DNA of 64,000 nucleotides from an uncultured Collinsella sp. (lineage in GTDB: Bacteria > Actinomycetota > Coriobacteriia > Coriobacteriales > Coriobacteriaceae). Made by a program: the position numbers and the translations under genes. Of the stretch, positions 18,367 through 28,000 are shown in pieces. The notes beneath the pieces were generated by a model, which saw only the letters and a program-made list of their open reading frames with translations, made no database searches and was not told the origin of the DNA. Position 1 is the first letter of the stretch, and each line of letters starts with the position of its first letter. The stretch spans positions 1 through 64,000 of the forward strand of contig CALEBN010000066.1 in the NCBI GenBank assembly GCA_937943045.1, read 5' to 3'.

Positions 18367-19617
18367 TTACTGGCGCTGTTTGGGCTCGGTGACGATGGCT
18401 CGAACGATGCGGGGACGATCGGTGAGGTCGCGGACGATGCGCACGTCCGAGAGACCCGCCTGGCGGCAGAGCTCGGCGGCGGCGTCGAGGGCACCCTCGT
18501 AGAGCTCGCAGGCAAACAGGCCGCCGGCGCGCAGCATGTAAGGCGCCGCATTGAGCAGGCGGCGGAAGATATCGAGGCCGTCGGCACCGCCCTCGAGCGC
18601 CAAATCGGGCTCGAAGTCCTTAACCTCGTGCGGCAGCGAGCGCATGACGTCGGTCGGAATGTAAGGCGGGTTGGAAACGAGCACGTCAAAGGTGCCCCAC
18701 TCTTCGCGGGGAATGGAACTCACCAGGTTGGTGAGGCTAAAGGCAACCTCATCTGCCGTGAGGCCGAGGGCATCGCGGTTTTTGGTGGCCAGATCGATGG
18801 CGCGCGGCTCGATATCGGTGGCGGTGCAGGTGACGTGGCCGCGGCGCTCCCAGGCAAGGGAGAGCGAGATGCAGCCTGTGCCGCAACCGACCTCGAGAAC
18901 GCGGGCGATACGGGGCTCGACCGGCGCGGGCGAGGCGGCATCCTGAGCTGAAGCCATCTCCTGGTCGGCGCCCTCGATGGCGATGCCGTATTCGTCGAGC
19001 TCGGGTTCGGCGGCTTCCGCGGCTTCGGCTTCTGCTGTCTGCGTGGCGGCTTCCTCGGCCTCGCGGTCGGCCAGTTCTTCGGCATAGGCACGACTGCCCA
19101 ACACATCGCTACCCAACGCCGCCTCGTCGGCAGCCGTGAGGTTGGCGGCACGGCGCTCGGCCGTCGCTCGCTCGTCGGCCAATGCGACTTCGGCCTTGCG
19201 CGCTTGCTCGACTTCATCGTTCCAGGGCAGCTCAACGCGCTGACGGGCAGCAGCCTCGGGGCTCAGCACCTCGGCATCCAGATAATTGAGGACTTCCTCG
19301 ACGAGCATCTCGGTCTCGGGACGCGGAATGAGCACACCGGGGGCGCATGCGACGTCGATCATGCGGAACTGCGTGCTGCCGGTGATGTACTGCAGCGGCT
19401 CGCCCTTGGCGCGGCGGACGACCGCCGCATGCATGGTCTCGAGCTGCGCCGCATCGAGCGTCTCGTCCATACGCATATATAAGTCGATGCGCGCCAGACC
19501 CGTGGCTGCGCACAGCAGCCATTCGGCAGAAAGACGGGGATGCTCCTCACCGCGCTCGGCCAGGTACTCCTTGGTCCACTCGAGACAACGCTTGATGGTC
19601 CAGATCTCGTTTGCCAT
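18367..19617 (-). CDS. prmC: Peptide chain release factor N5-glutamine methyltransferase with acidic insert
   Basis: About 416 aa against about 280 usual. Residues 1-114 are the helical N-terminal domain, ending GVLIPRPETEMLVEEVL. The SAM-binding Rossmann domain starts near 239 (VLEVGCGTGCIS), and the catalytic NPPY is at 316-319. Between them, roughly 115-237, lies an Ala/Glu-rich low-complexity insert absent from typical PrmC. It methylates the GGQ glutamine of release factors, and prfA is the next gene upstream. ATG at 19617 has GGGAGG ahead of it. Confidence 0.92.
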   Translation of the reverse strand: MANEIWTIKRCLEWTKEYLAERGEEHPRLSAEWLLCAATGLARIDLYMRMDETLDAAQLETMHAAVVRRAKGEPLQYITGSTQFRMIDVACAPGVLIPRPETEMLVEEVLNYLDAEVLSPEAAARQRVELPWNDEVEQARKAEVALADERATAERRAANLTAADEAALGSDVLGSRAYAEELADREAEEAATQTAEAEAAEAAEPELDEYGIAIEGADQEMASAQDAASPAPVEPRIARVLEVGCGTGCISLSLAWERRGHVTCTATDIEPRAIDLATKNRDALGLTADEVAFSLTNLVSSIPREEWGTFDVLVSNPPYIPTDVMRSLPHEVKDFEPDLALEGGADGLDIFRRLLNAAPYMLRAGGLFACELYEGALDAAAELCRQAGLSDVRIVRDLTDRPRIVRAIVTEPKQRQ

Positions 19618-20079
19618 GGGGTCCTCCCCTCTTAAGCGCCGGGCGGCGCGCGAATGTCGGAGCAGATTGTACGCGAGGTCAGCGCTTGGCAAGGGACGAT
19701 TGAAGGCGATTATCGAGAATCAGCCCAGAATTTTGCACCGGGCTCGCTCAAAGTGTTCATTCGCCGACGTCTAGATTTGCATTCGTCAAGCTTTTGGCAA
19801 GCTTGCCCTTAACCTGACCAATATCTAACCAAACGCTTGCCACATCGCTTGACGCGCGACGCGTCAAAAATCACCCCGCGACTTCTTGGACGATTTTTCG
19901 AGCAATATTTTCAATAACAGATGCACGCCGTTGATTGCTTTAAGCAGATAAACAGCTTAAAGGCCATCAAAGCCGATTGAGTAACATCTCAAAGCAATGT
20001 GCCCAACCTAGTCATTTAAGAACGTCCCCAATGACTAAAGGGATCATTCAAGTGCCAACCAAGATAACGCCGATGTCTT
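19618..20079. other. Intergenic region between prmC and prfA
   Basis: No gene seen. Contains two short perfect dyads: CAAGCTT/AAGCTTG near 19788-19806 and TTGACGCG-CGA-CGCGTCAA at 19849-19867. The sequence is less GC-rich than the flanking genes. It probably carries the prmC promoter, but no convincing -35/-10 pair can be named. Confidence 0.4.
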
Positions 20080-20233
20080 GGCAATGCCAGCGAGCGGGTC
20101 GCATTTGAGGCAAGGTGACGTGAAACGAAAGGGCGCAGACCTTCTGGTCGCGCCCTTGAAGTTGAACGTCAGATTGTCCAAATGCGGCCCGCGCAGCGTC
20201 GGCTGGTCCGCCGTTCGGTAGAACGGCGGAACC
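20080..20233 (-). repeat. Two-hairpin dispersed repeat, copy 2
   Basis: Basal arm CGCATTTG/CAAATGCG, middle TGACGT/ACGTCA and apical AAGGGCGC/GCGCCCTT with the same ACCTTCTGGT loop as copy 1. A second hairpin GGTCCGCCGTTC/GAACGGCGGAACC follows. On the minus strand it starts 2 bp after the prfA stop codon. Stem sequences differ from copy 1 while pairing is kept. Confidence 0.8.
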
Positions 20234-20235
20234 CA

Positions 20236-21303
20236 CTACACGGCCTGTGCCAGCTTCTCGGCTCGCTCGGCGGCGGCGAGCGCCTCGATGACGGTGCCGA
20301 GCTGATCGCCCAGAAGGACGCCGTTGTAGGTGGAGTTGAAACCGATGCGGTGATCGGTCACGCGGTCCTGGGGCTGGTTATAGGTACGGATCTTCTCGGA
20401 ACGGTTGCCGTGGCCAATCTGGCTCTGGCGCTCGGCGCCGAGCTCGGCCTGCTGCTTCTCGAGCTCCATCTCGTACAGACGGGCGCGCAGCATCTGCATG
20501 CAGACCTCGCGGTTCTGAATCTGGGAACGCTGCTCTTGCGACTGCACCACGGTGTTGGTGGGCAGGTGGGTGATACGCACGGCGGAGTAGGTGGTGTTAA
20601 CGCACTGACCGCCAGGGCCCGAAGCGCAGTAAGTGTCGATACGCAGGTCGGACTGGTTGATCTGGACGTCAATCTCCTCGGCCTCGGGAAGCACGGCGAC
20701 GGTTGCCGTTGAGGTCTGGATGCGGCCCTGGGACTCGGTCTTGGGAACGCGCTGGACGCGGTGCACGCCGGACTCGAACTTCATGACGGAGTAGACGCGG
20801 TCGCCCTCGACCTTGAACTCAATGGACTTAAAGCCGCCGGCCTCGCTGGGGCTGGAATCGAGCACGGTAGTCTTCCAGCCGCGCGACTCGCAAAAGCGCT
20901 GATACATCTTGTACAGGTCGCCGGCGAAGATGGCCGCCTCGTCGCCACCGGCGGCGGAGCGAATCTCGACGATGGTGTTCTTGTCGTCGTTGGGGTCACT
21001 CGGGATGAGCATGTACTTGATGTCTTCCTCGAGCTGGGGAAGCTTTTCCTCGTTCTCGGAGATGTCCATCTGGAGCATCTCCTTCTCGTCCGCATCGCTG
21101 GTGTCGCGGAGCATCTCCTTGGCGGCCTCGATGTCATCGAGCGCGCCGATGTACTCGCGCGAGGCAGCGATGAGGTCGGACTGGTGTGCGTACTCCTTGT
21201 TGAGACGCGTGAACTCCTTGATGTCGGAGGCGACGGCCGGGTCGGAAAGCTTCTTCTCGAGCTCCTCGTAGGCCTTGATGATCTTTTCGAGCTTGTCGCG
21301 CAT
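20236..21303 (-). CDS. prfA: Peptide chain release factor 1
   Basis: About 355 aa. Recognises UAA/UAG stop codons and releases the peptide using the GGQ loop (ASGPGGQCVNTTYSAV), the target of PrmC. N-terminal long-helix domain and the later region VVQSQEQRSQIQNRE match RF1. ATG at 21303 follows GGAGT. It is monocistronic or leads into prmC across the repeat-containing gap. Confidence 0.95.
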   Translation of the reverse strand: MRDKLEKIIKAYEELEKKLSDPAVASDIKEFTRLNKEYAHQSDLIAASREYIGALDDIEAAKEMLRDTSDADEKEMLQMDISENEEKLPQLEEDIKYMLIPSDPNDDKNTIVEIRSAAGGDEAAIFAGDLYKMYQRFCESRGWKTTVLDSSPSEAGGFKSIEFKVEGDRVYSVMKFESGVHRVQRVPKTESQGRIQTSTATVAVLPEAEEIDVQINQSDLRIDTYCASGPGGQCVNTTYSAVRITHLPTNTVVQSQEQRSQIQNREVCMQMLRARLYEMELEKQQAELGAERQSQIGHGNRSEKIRTYNQPQDRVTDHRIGFNSTYNGVLLGDQLGTVIEALAAAERAEKLAQAV

Positions 21304-21734
21304 GGCGGGACTCCTTTATGTGCGTGAAGGCGAAAATCAGCAGAGTTGATGGGGCGCGCGGCGCCACTGCGGGGGTAAGCCCAGCTAGAACATGTCGATC
21401 TTCAGATACATGCGCATCCCTTCGCGTATGAGGTACATAGTTGCGGTCTAACCCATACATGATAGCGTGCGCAGGCATACCTGCATATAACCCGCACGGA
21501 ATGCGACAAAGGGTCAGTCTCTTTCCTTGAATACAACTTCATCCGAACGCCTCCCGCATTTATCCGCACATATACGGATAAATTTGGGAATCCGATACCC
21601 TGAGGGCCGGATCGGCCGGCCCCGGGAGATCGGAGGACGCCATGTCCGGAAAGGGCGGGAAGGGCGCCGCGAGGGCGGTCCCGAGGACCCACGGCAGGCT
21701 CACCGGGTACGAGCGGGACACGGTCCAGAGGATG
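21304..21734. other. Intergenic region upstream of prfA
   Basis: No confident gene. Holds a GACAAAGGG half-hairpin near 21497-21523 and a dyad TTTATCCG/CGGATAAA at about 21558-21581. The right part (21600-21734) is very GC-rich and may belong to the adjoining transposase remnant. Confidence 0.4.
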
Positions 21735-21972
21735 CTGAAGCGCAGGGTTCGCTCGGCCACTTCCTCGAGAGGTTCAAGGGCGTATCGACCCGCAGGCTCC
21801 ACACAGCTGCCTGATGTGGTTCAGATGGCTGCGCGAGGCCGCACGCGTCGGGGACAGGACGTCGCTCATGCGCGAGCAGCTCGACGACGGGCGCTACGAA
21901 AAGATCCGGAAGAAGATGATGGAGCCGGAGTACGAGTTCCATCTGGAGCCGGACGTGCAAACGGCGGGTTAA
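21735..21972 (+). pseudogene. Broken transposase remnant (IS1595/ISXO2-like C-terminus)
   Basis: Two overlapping frames read as one protein end. Frame one gives LGHFLERFKGVSTRRLH and then stops. Frame two continues as CLMWFRWLREAARVGD and ends at 21972. The pattern FKGVSTRRL followed by a Trp-rich helix matches the end of IS1595-group transposases as I know them. The N-terminal zinc ribbon and DDE core are not recognisable, so this is a decayed fragment. Confidence 0.45.
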
Positions 21973-21986
21973 CATAGCCTTTCACC

Positions 21987-22010
21987 AAAAAGGGCGAGCG
22001 GCCGCGCCCT
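21987..22010 (-). terminator. Terminator of the adhesin gene
   Basis: AGGGCG, an 8-base loop, CGCCCT, then TTTT on the minus strand, about 45 bp after the adhesin stop codon. Confidence 0.7.
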
Positions 22011-22053
22011 GCGACCACCCGCCCTCAATCAAAGCCCTTCTCGGCCGCCGTAG

Positions 22054-25000
22054 CTACCGGTTCCGGCGCCGCAGGATAACGCCTGCGGCGATCAGCACCA
22101 CCGCGCCGCCCGCGATGCCACCCAGGGCCATCGGCGACAAGCTGGTATCGCCCGTATACGGCAGACCCGGCTTCTCCTCCTTCGGCACCGGTGACTTGCT
22201 CGGCGGATTGGTGGGCGGCTCCGTCGGCGGGGTGGTCGGCGGCGTGTACGTGTTCTTGAACACCGGCGCCACGGCGCCGTCATAGGTTACCGTCGCCACC
22301 AGATGGCCCGCACCGTCGTCCGTCACCGTCACCGTTACCCGGTGCTCGGCCGCGTCGTACGTCACGTTCTTCTGACCGTCGTCCACCTCGGAGATGCTGT
22401 AGGCGTACGTTCCGGGCTTGTCGTACGAGATCGCCTCGAAGCCCACCGTGCCGTCCGCCGCGTTCTTTGCGGTCTGCAGCACCTTGCCGTCGGCATCCTT
22501 CAGCTGGAAGGAGAACCGCCCTTCCTTCAGGTCCTCGCCGCTCAGCACCTTGGAGGCCCCCAGCTTCACCTCAGTCGCGGCCGGCGCGTAACTGTTGCTG
22601 AACGCCACCGCATCCGCAGCCTTGCCGCCCTTGCTGTAGGCAACCTGCGCCTCCAGCGCGTGCGTCTCCGCATTCTCCGTCACCGTCACCGTCGCGGTAA
22701 AGACCGTCGTGTCGTAGGTGACGCCGTTCGCCGTCGCCCCTGCCCGCTCGGACACGGTGTAGACGTACGTCCCCACCTTGTCCAGCTGCAGCGGCGCGAA
22801 GCCGAACGTGCCGTCGGCGCCGTTCTGCACCGTCTGCACCACGTTACCGTCGGCGTCCTTCAGGTCGAAGAAGAACTCACCCTCGGCCAGGTCGCGGCCG
22901 GTCAGAGCCTTCGTTCCGGTAATCGTCGCCGTCGTTGCCGTCGGCGTGTAGGTGTTGGTGAAGGTCAGATCCGCAGCCGTCTTGTTCGCCGTCGCGGTCA
23001 GCTGGCCGCTGCCGTCATCGGTCACGTTCACCGTTACGTCCAGCACCGCATCGCTGTAAGTGATGGTGCCATCTTGGCCCGCAACCTCCTTCACCTGGTA
23101 CGCATGCGAACCAGTTGCGGTGTACGAGATGGCCTTGAAGGTAAACGCTTTACCCACGTTCGTGGTCCGGTCGATCTCCTGCCCGGTGGCCACGTCAATC
23201 AGCGCGAATGTGAACTCGCCATCGGCGGGCGTCCGCGTGGTGGCCGGGTCGGCATTCTCAAGCACCTTGGTGCCAGAGATCTGGTAGGAGGTCTGACCCG
23301 GCTGGTAGCTGTTCGCAAACGTCATGGTATTGGGGGTGACGCCGTTCTCGGTGCCCTCGCTCGGTTTCACCGTAGAGCTCTCTACCACCAGCTTGCCGTC
23401 GTTGTTGTCCTTCACCACGTAGGTCAGGGTGTACGTCTTGCCGGTGTAGGTCACGCCCGGCACGCCCGGCGCGCCGTCCGTCGGCTGCACCTCACGGACC
23501 GTGAAGGGAAAGGTGCCCGCATGGTCGAAGGTCAGCTCGTTAAAGTAAACCTTGCCCTTGGCGTCGTTCTTCTGGGTCTGGAGCACCGTACCGTCAGACC
23601 CCACCAGCTCGAAGGCGAAGTCTCCCGCCTTTAGCTGATAGCTGCCGTCGTGCACGTCAACGCTCTTGGTGAGGGCGATCGCGCCGGAGTTCGTCGCCTT
23701 CGCCTTGTAGGTGTTGGTGAAGGTGGGCTTCGTGGCGTCCGCGCCGTCGTAGGCGACGCTCGCCTGCAGCGTGCCGGCATTGTCCACAACCGTCACCACG
23801 GCATGATGCACCGCGTCGTCGTAGGTCACGTAGGCCAGATCACCCTTCCGCTCCACGATAGTGTACTCGTACGTGCCCGGCTTCGCGTAGGAGAAGGCGT
23901 CGAAGTTAACGCTTCCGTCCGCGCCGTTGGTCGCGGTCCGGACGGGCTTGGCCCCGGCAAGCTGCTCAGCAGTCATTTTGCCCTCGTACACATCGAAGGT
24001 GAACTCGCCGTCCTTGGGGACGATCGGCGTGTTGTCGTCCTTCTTCACATAGCTCTTCTGCGCACCGAGGGCCAGACCGGTCGCGGCCGGCTGGTAGGTG
24101 TTGGTGAAGGTATCCGAGCCGGATGCGCTCGTCACGATCGCCTTCGCATTCAGTGCTCCGTTCCCGCCGTCTGTGACCGTCACCGTATAGGTGAGGGCAT
24201 GATTGTCATAGACCATGCCCGGCTCCGCGCCCGGCTGCTCCACGATGGTGTAGGTGAAGTCCTTGCTCGCGGCGCCGCCCAGGTCGGAGAGCTGGAACTC
24301 GCGCGTGAAGCAGACCTTGCCGTTTGCATCGTTCTTCGCGGTGGCGATCACGTTGCCGGCAGCGTCCTTCAGGTCGAAGGTGAACTCGCCGTCCGCAGGC
24401 TTCGTCGTGTGATCGAAGCCGTCCGCAACCTTGATGGTCTTGGTCGCCGTCAGCTCCACGGATCCCTTTGCGGTGTAGGTGTTGTTGAAGGTGGGAGCCG
24501 TAGCGGTACCGTCATAGGTGACGGTCACCTTTGTCTTGTTGTTGTCGTCCTGGTTCTGCTCTACCTTGACGTGGACCTTGACTTCCTTGGCGTCGTAGGC
24601 CACGCCGTCGACGGACTGGCCGGCCTTCTCCTCCTTGAGCGTGTAGTCGTACTCGCCCAGGTTCAGGCCCTTGACGGTCAGCTTGACCTTGCCATTCTTA
24701 TCGTTGGTGCCGCGAGCGTCCTCATTGCCGTCCTGGTCGTACAAGCCGAAGGTGAACGCATCGGCCGTCAGGTCCTTGCCCGCGAGAACTTTCGTGGCCT
24801 CAACGGTGACGTCCGCCGTCGGCTTCGTGTTGGTGAAGGTCGGCACGGCCTTCTCGCCGTCGTAGGTGACGGTCGCCTTCAGCTCGCCCTTTTCGTCGGT
24901 GACCTTGACGTGGACCTTCACGCCCTTCGCGTCGTAGACGACGGTCGAGTCGGCGCCCTTCACCTCCTTGATGGTGTAGTCGTGGTCGCCCGGCGTAGCG

Positions 25001-28000
25001 TAGTCGATGGCTGCAAAGGCGACCTTGCCGTCCTTCTCGTTTTGGACAGTCTGGACCACGCTGCCGTCCTTGTCGAGCAGCTGGAACGTGAAGTCACTCC
25101 CCGCGAGCTCACCGCCCGTGAAGCGCTTCGTCGCCTTGAGCGTTACCGAGGTCTCCTTCGGGCGGTACGTGTTCGTGAAGGTCTTGTCTCCACTCGTTAC
25201 CTGCGGTGTGGCCGTCAGCGTACCGGCGCCATCGTCTGTGACCGTCACCGTATAGGTGAGGGTATGGTTGTCATAGACCATGCCGGCCTCCGCGCCCAGC
25301 TTCTCCGCGATGGTGTAGGCGAAGTCCTTGCTCGCGGCGCCGCCCAGGTCGGCGAGCTCGAAGTCGCGCGTGAACTTCACCGTGCCATCGGCCTCGTTCT
25401 TCGCGGTGTCGAGCACCTTGCCGTCGGCGTCCTTCAGCTCGAACGTGTATTCGCCGCCCTTCAGCTTGGTGTCGTGCGTGAAGCCCGGCGCGACCGCAAC
25501 GACCTTGGTCGCCGTCAGCTCCACGGATCCCTTTGCGGTGTAGGTGTTCGTGAAGGTGGGGGCATCGGCCTTGTCACCATCGTAGGCAACGGCGGCGTCC
25601 AGCTTGCCAGCTTTGTCCATGACCTTCACCGCGGCATGGTGCACCGCGTCGTCGAAGGTCACGTGGGACAGGTCGCCCTTCTTCTCCACGATGGTGTACT
25701 TGTACTCGCCGGCCTTGGTGTAGTTGATGGCCGGGAAGGTGACGGTGCCGTCCTCGCCGTTCTTGGCGCTCCGGATGGGTTGCTTGCCCTTCAGCTGCTC
25801 GGCCGTCAGATCGCCCTCGTACAAGTCGAAGGCGAACTCGCCGCCCTTGAGCGCAGCCGGCGTGCTGTCGGACTTCACATAGGCCTTCTTCGCCGCGAGC
25901 GTCACCGAGGTCTCGGCGGGCTGATACGTGTTCTTGAAGGTCGGGATATCGTTCTTGCCGTCGTAAGTGACGGTCGCCTTCGCCTTGTCGCCCTCCGCCT
26001 TCACCGAGACGTGAACCCTCACCTCCGTGGAATCGTAGGTGATGGTCGAATCGCTGCCAGCGACCTCCTTGAGCGTGTAGTCGTACTCGCCCAGGTTCAG
26101 GCCCTTGACGGTCAGCTTGACCTTGCCATTCTTATCGTTGGTGCCGCGAGCGTCCTCATTGCCGTCCTGGTCGTACAAGCCGAAGGTGAACGCATCGGCC
26201 GTCAGGTCCTTGCCCGCGAGAACTTTCGTGGCCTCAACGGTGACGTCCGCCGTCGGCTTCGTGTTGGTGAAGGTCGGCACGGCCTTCTCGCCGTCGTAGG
26301 TGACGGTCGCCTTCAGCTCGCCCTTTTCGTCGGTGACCTTGACGTGGACCTTCACGCCCTTCGCGTCGTAGACGACGGTCGAGTCGGCGCCCTTCACCTC
26401 CTTGATGGTGTAGTCGTGGTCGCCCGGCGTAGCGTAGTCGATGGCTGCAAAGGCGACCTTGCCGTCCTTCTCGTTTTGGACAGTCTGGACCACGCTGCCG
26501 TCCTTGTCGAGCAGCTGGAACGTGAAGTCACTCCCCGCGAGCTCACCGCCCGTGAAGCGCTTCGTCGCCTTGAGCGTTACCGAGGTCTCCTTCGGGCGGT
26601 ACGTGTTCGTGATCACCGCAATCTGATCGTCGATCACCTGAGATGTGGCGGTGCCATCATCCTTATAGATCTGCTCCATTTTGACGACTGGCTCGGTCAG
26701 ATTTCCCTTGCCGTCATCCTTCACCGTTACGGTCACTTTGTATTCGGCGCTGGAGTAGCTGACACCGCCCAGCCAACTGGGATCGCTCTTGGCGGGCGTA
26801 GTCTCGGCAATGTAGTAGGTGTACTTGCCAGGCTTCTCATACTTAATCTCTCCGAAGCTAAATTCTTCGGCGCTCGTAACGGTCTTCTCGACCTGCTTCA
26901 TGCCGGCCACGGGCGCTGCCGTGGCACCATCAGGCATCGGCGTTCCATCGGCGGCGCGCAGGCAAAGCTCGAAGCTGTCGGCGCTAGTCCACTCACGGCC
27001 GGTGAACTTCTTCTTCGCCTTGATGCCTGTGAGCGTCACCGAAGACTTCACGCTGTAGCTGTTGGTGAACACCAGCTTGTTGTCTTTGGCCACCGTGCCG
27101 TCGGAATTCTGCGGGGCAATCCTGCCCGAGATGCTATTGCCTTCTTCAGTCAGATTCTTGTCACCCTGCTTGCGGCCGGTCAGCTTATAGCCCGCGGGCA
27201 TCTTGTCTGCGCCGGTCAGCTCCTGCACCGCGTACTGGTCACCCTCGGCGAGACCGTACACGCGGATCGTCTGGTCGGCCGTGATGGTCTGCTCGCGGCC
27301 GTTCTCGAGGTCGAACATTTTGCCGACCTGCTTCTCGCTTGCGGTCCCCGCGTTCTCAAACACCGCGGCCTTGTACGTCTTCCCCGCCGTCGTGGGCACG
27401 GTGAACTTGAAGGTGAACCCCGCGTCCGGTTTTCCCGTCAGGCCCGCTGGCACCATGACCTTCTTCATCACCTCGAGGCTCGCCTCGCGTTCGTTCGCCA
27501 CGCGCACGCAGGTGGCGCCCGTAAACAGGGCGTTCAGATTCATGTCGCCCAGGTCGGCGCGGGTGCCCTTCGCATTAGTGTCACCAGACACGTCCTGCGT
27601 GATGCCCATACGTATCCAGCCCGTCTCGGTCTCCAGGCGGTAAGGTTCGTCCTTCTTGGTGGGCCCATACTGGTAGACACGTCCATTGGCGCCGTACTTA
27701 AGATGTACCTCATTCTCGCCGCCCTTGGCGTCATTGTTCCAGGAAAGGTTGCCGTTGCCGTCGAGCGTCCCGTCGGACGTCTGGCGCTGGCCCTTGATCC
27801 ACGTGAGCGTGTTGTCAATGTCGCCCTCTGCGCCAAACTGGCCCAGGCTCTTCATGAGCGAGCCCACGCCCACGAACGTCGAAACGCCGTCATCAACTGT
27901 ACCAGCATCGGCGTGGACGCCGTAATCGTCCACAATCACCTTGATGAGCCTGTCATTAAGCAGGAAGCCATTGGGCGCCGAGACCTCCTTCAGGAAGTAG

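Noticed and set aside
21134..21478. Possible ribosomal protein L31 gene upstream of prfA, where it often lies
   Set aside because: No reading frame here shows the L31 motifs; the region looks non-coding.
22200..27000. Regular repeats that might suggest a CRISPR array
   Set aside because: Units are about 300 bp, protein-coding in frame and diverged; they are pilin-type domains.
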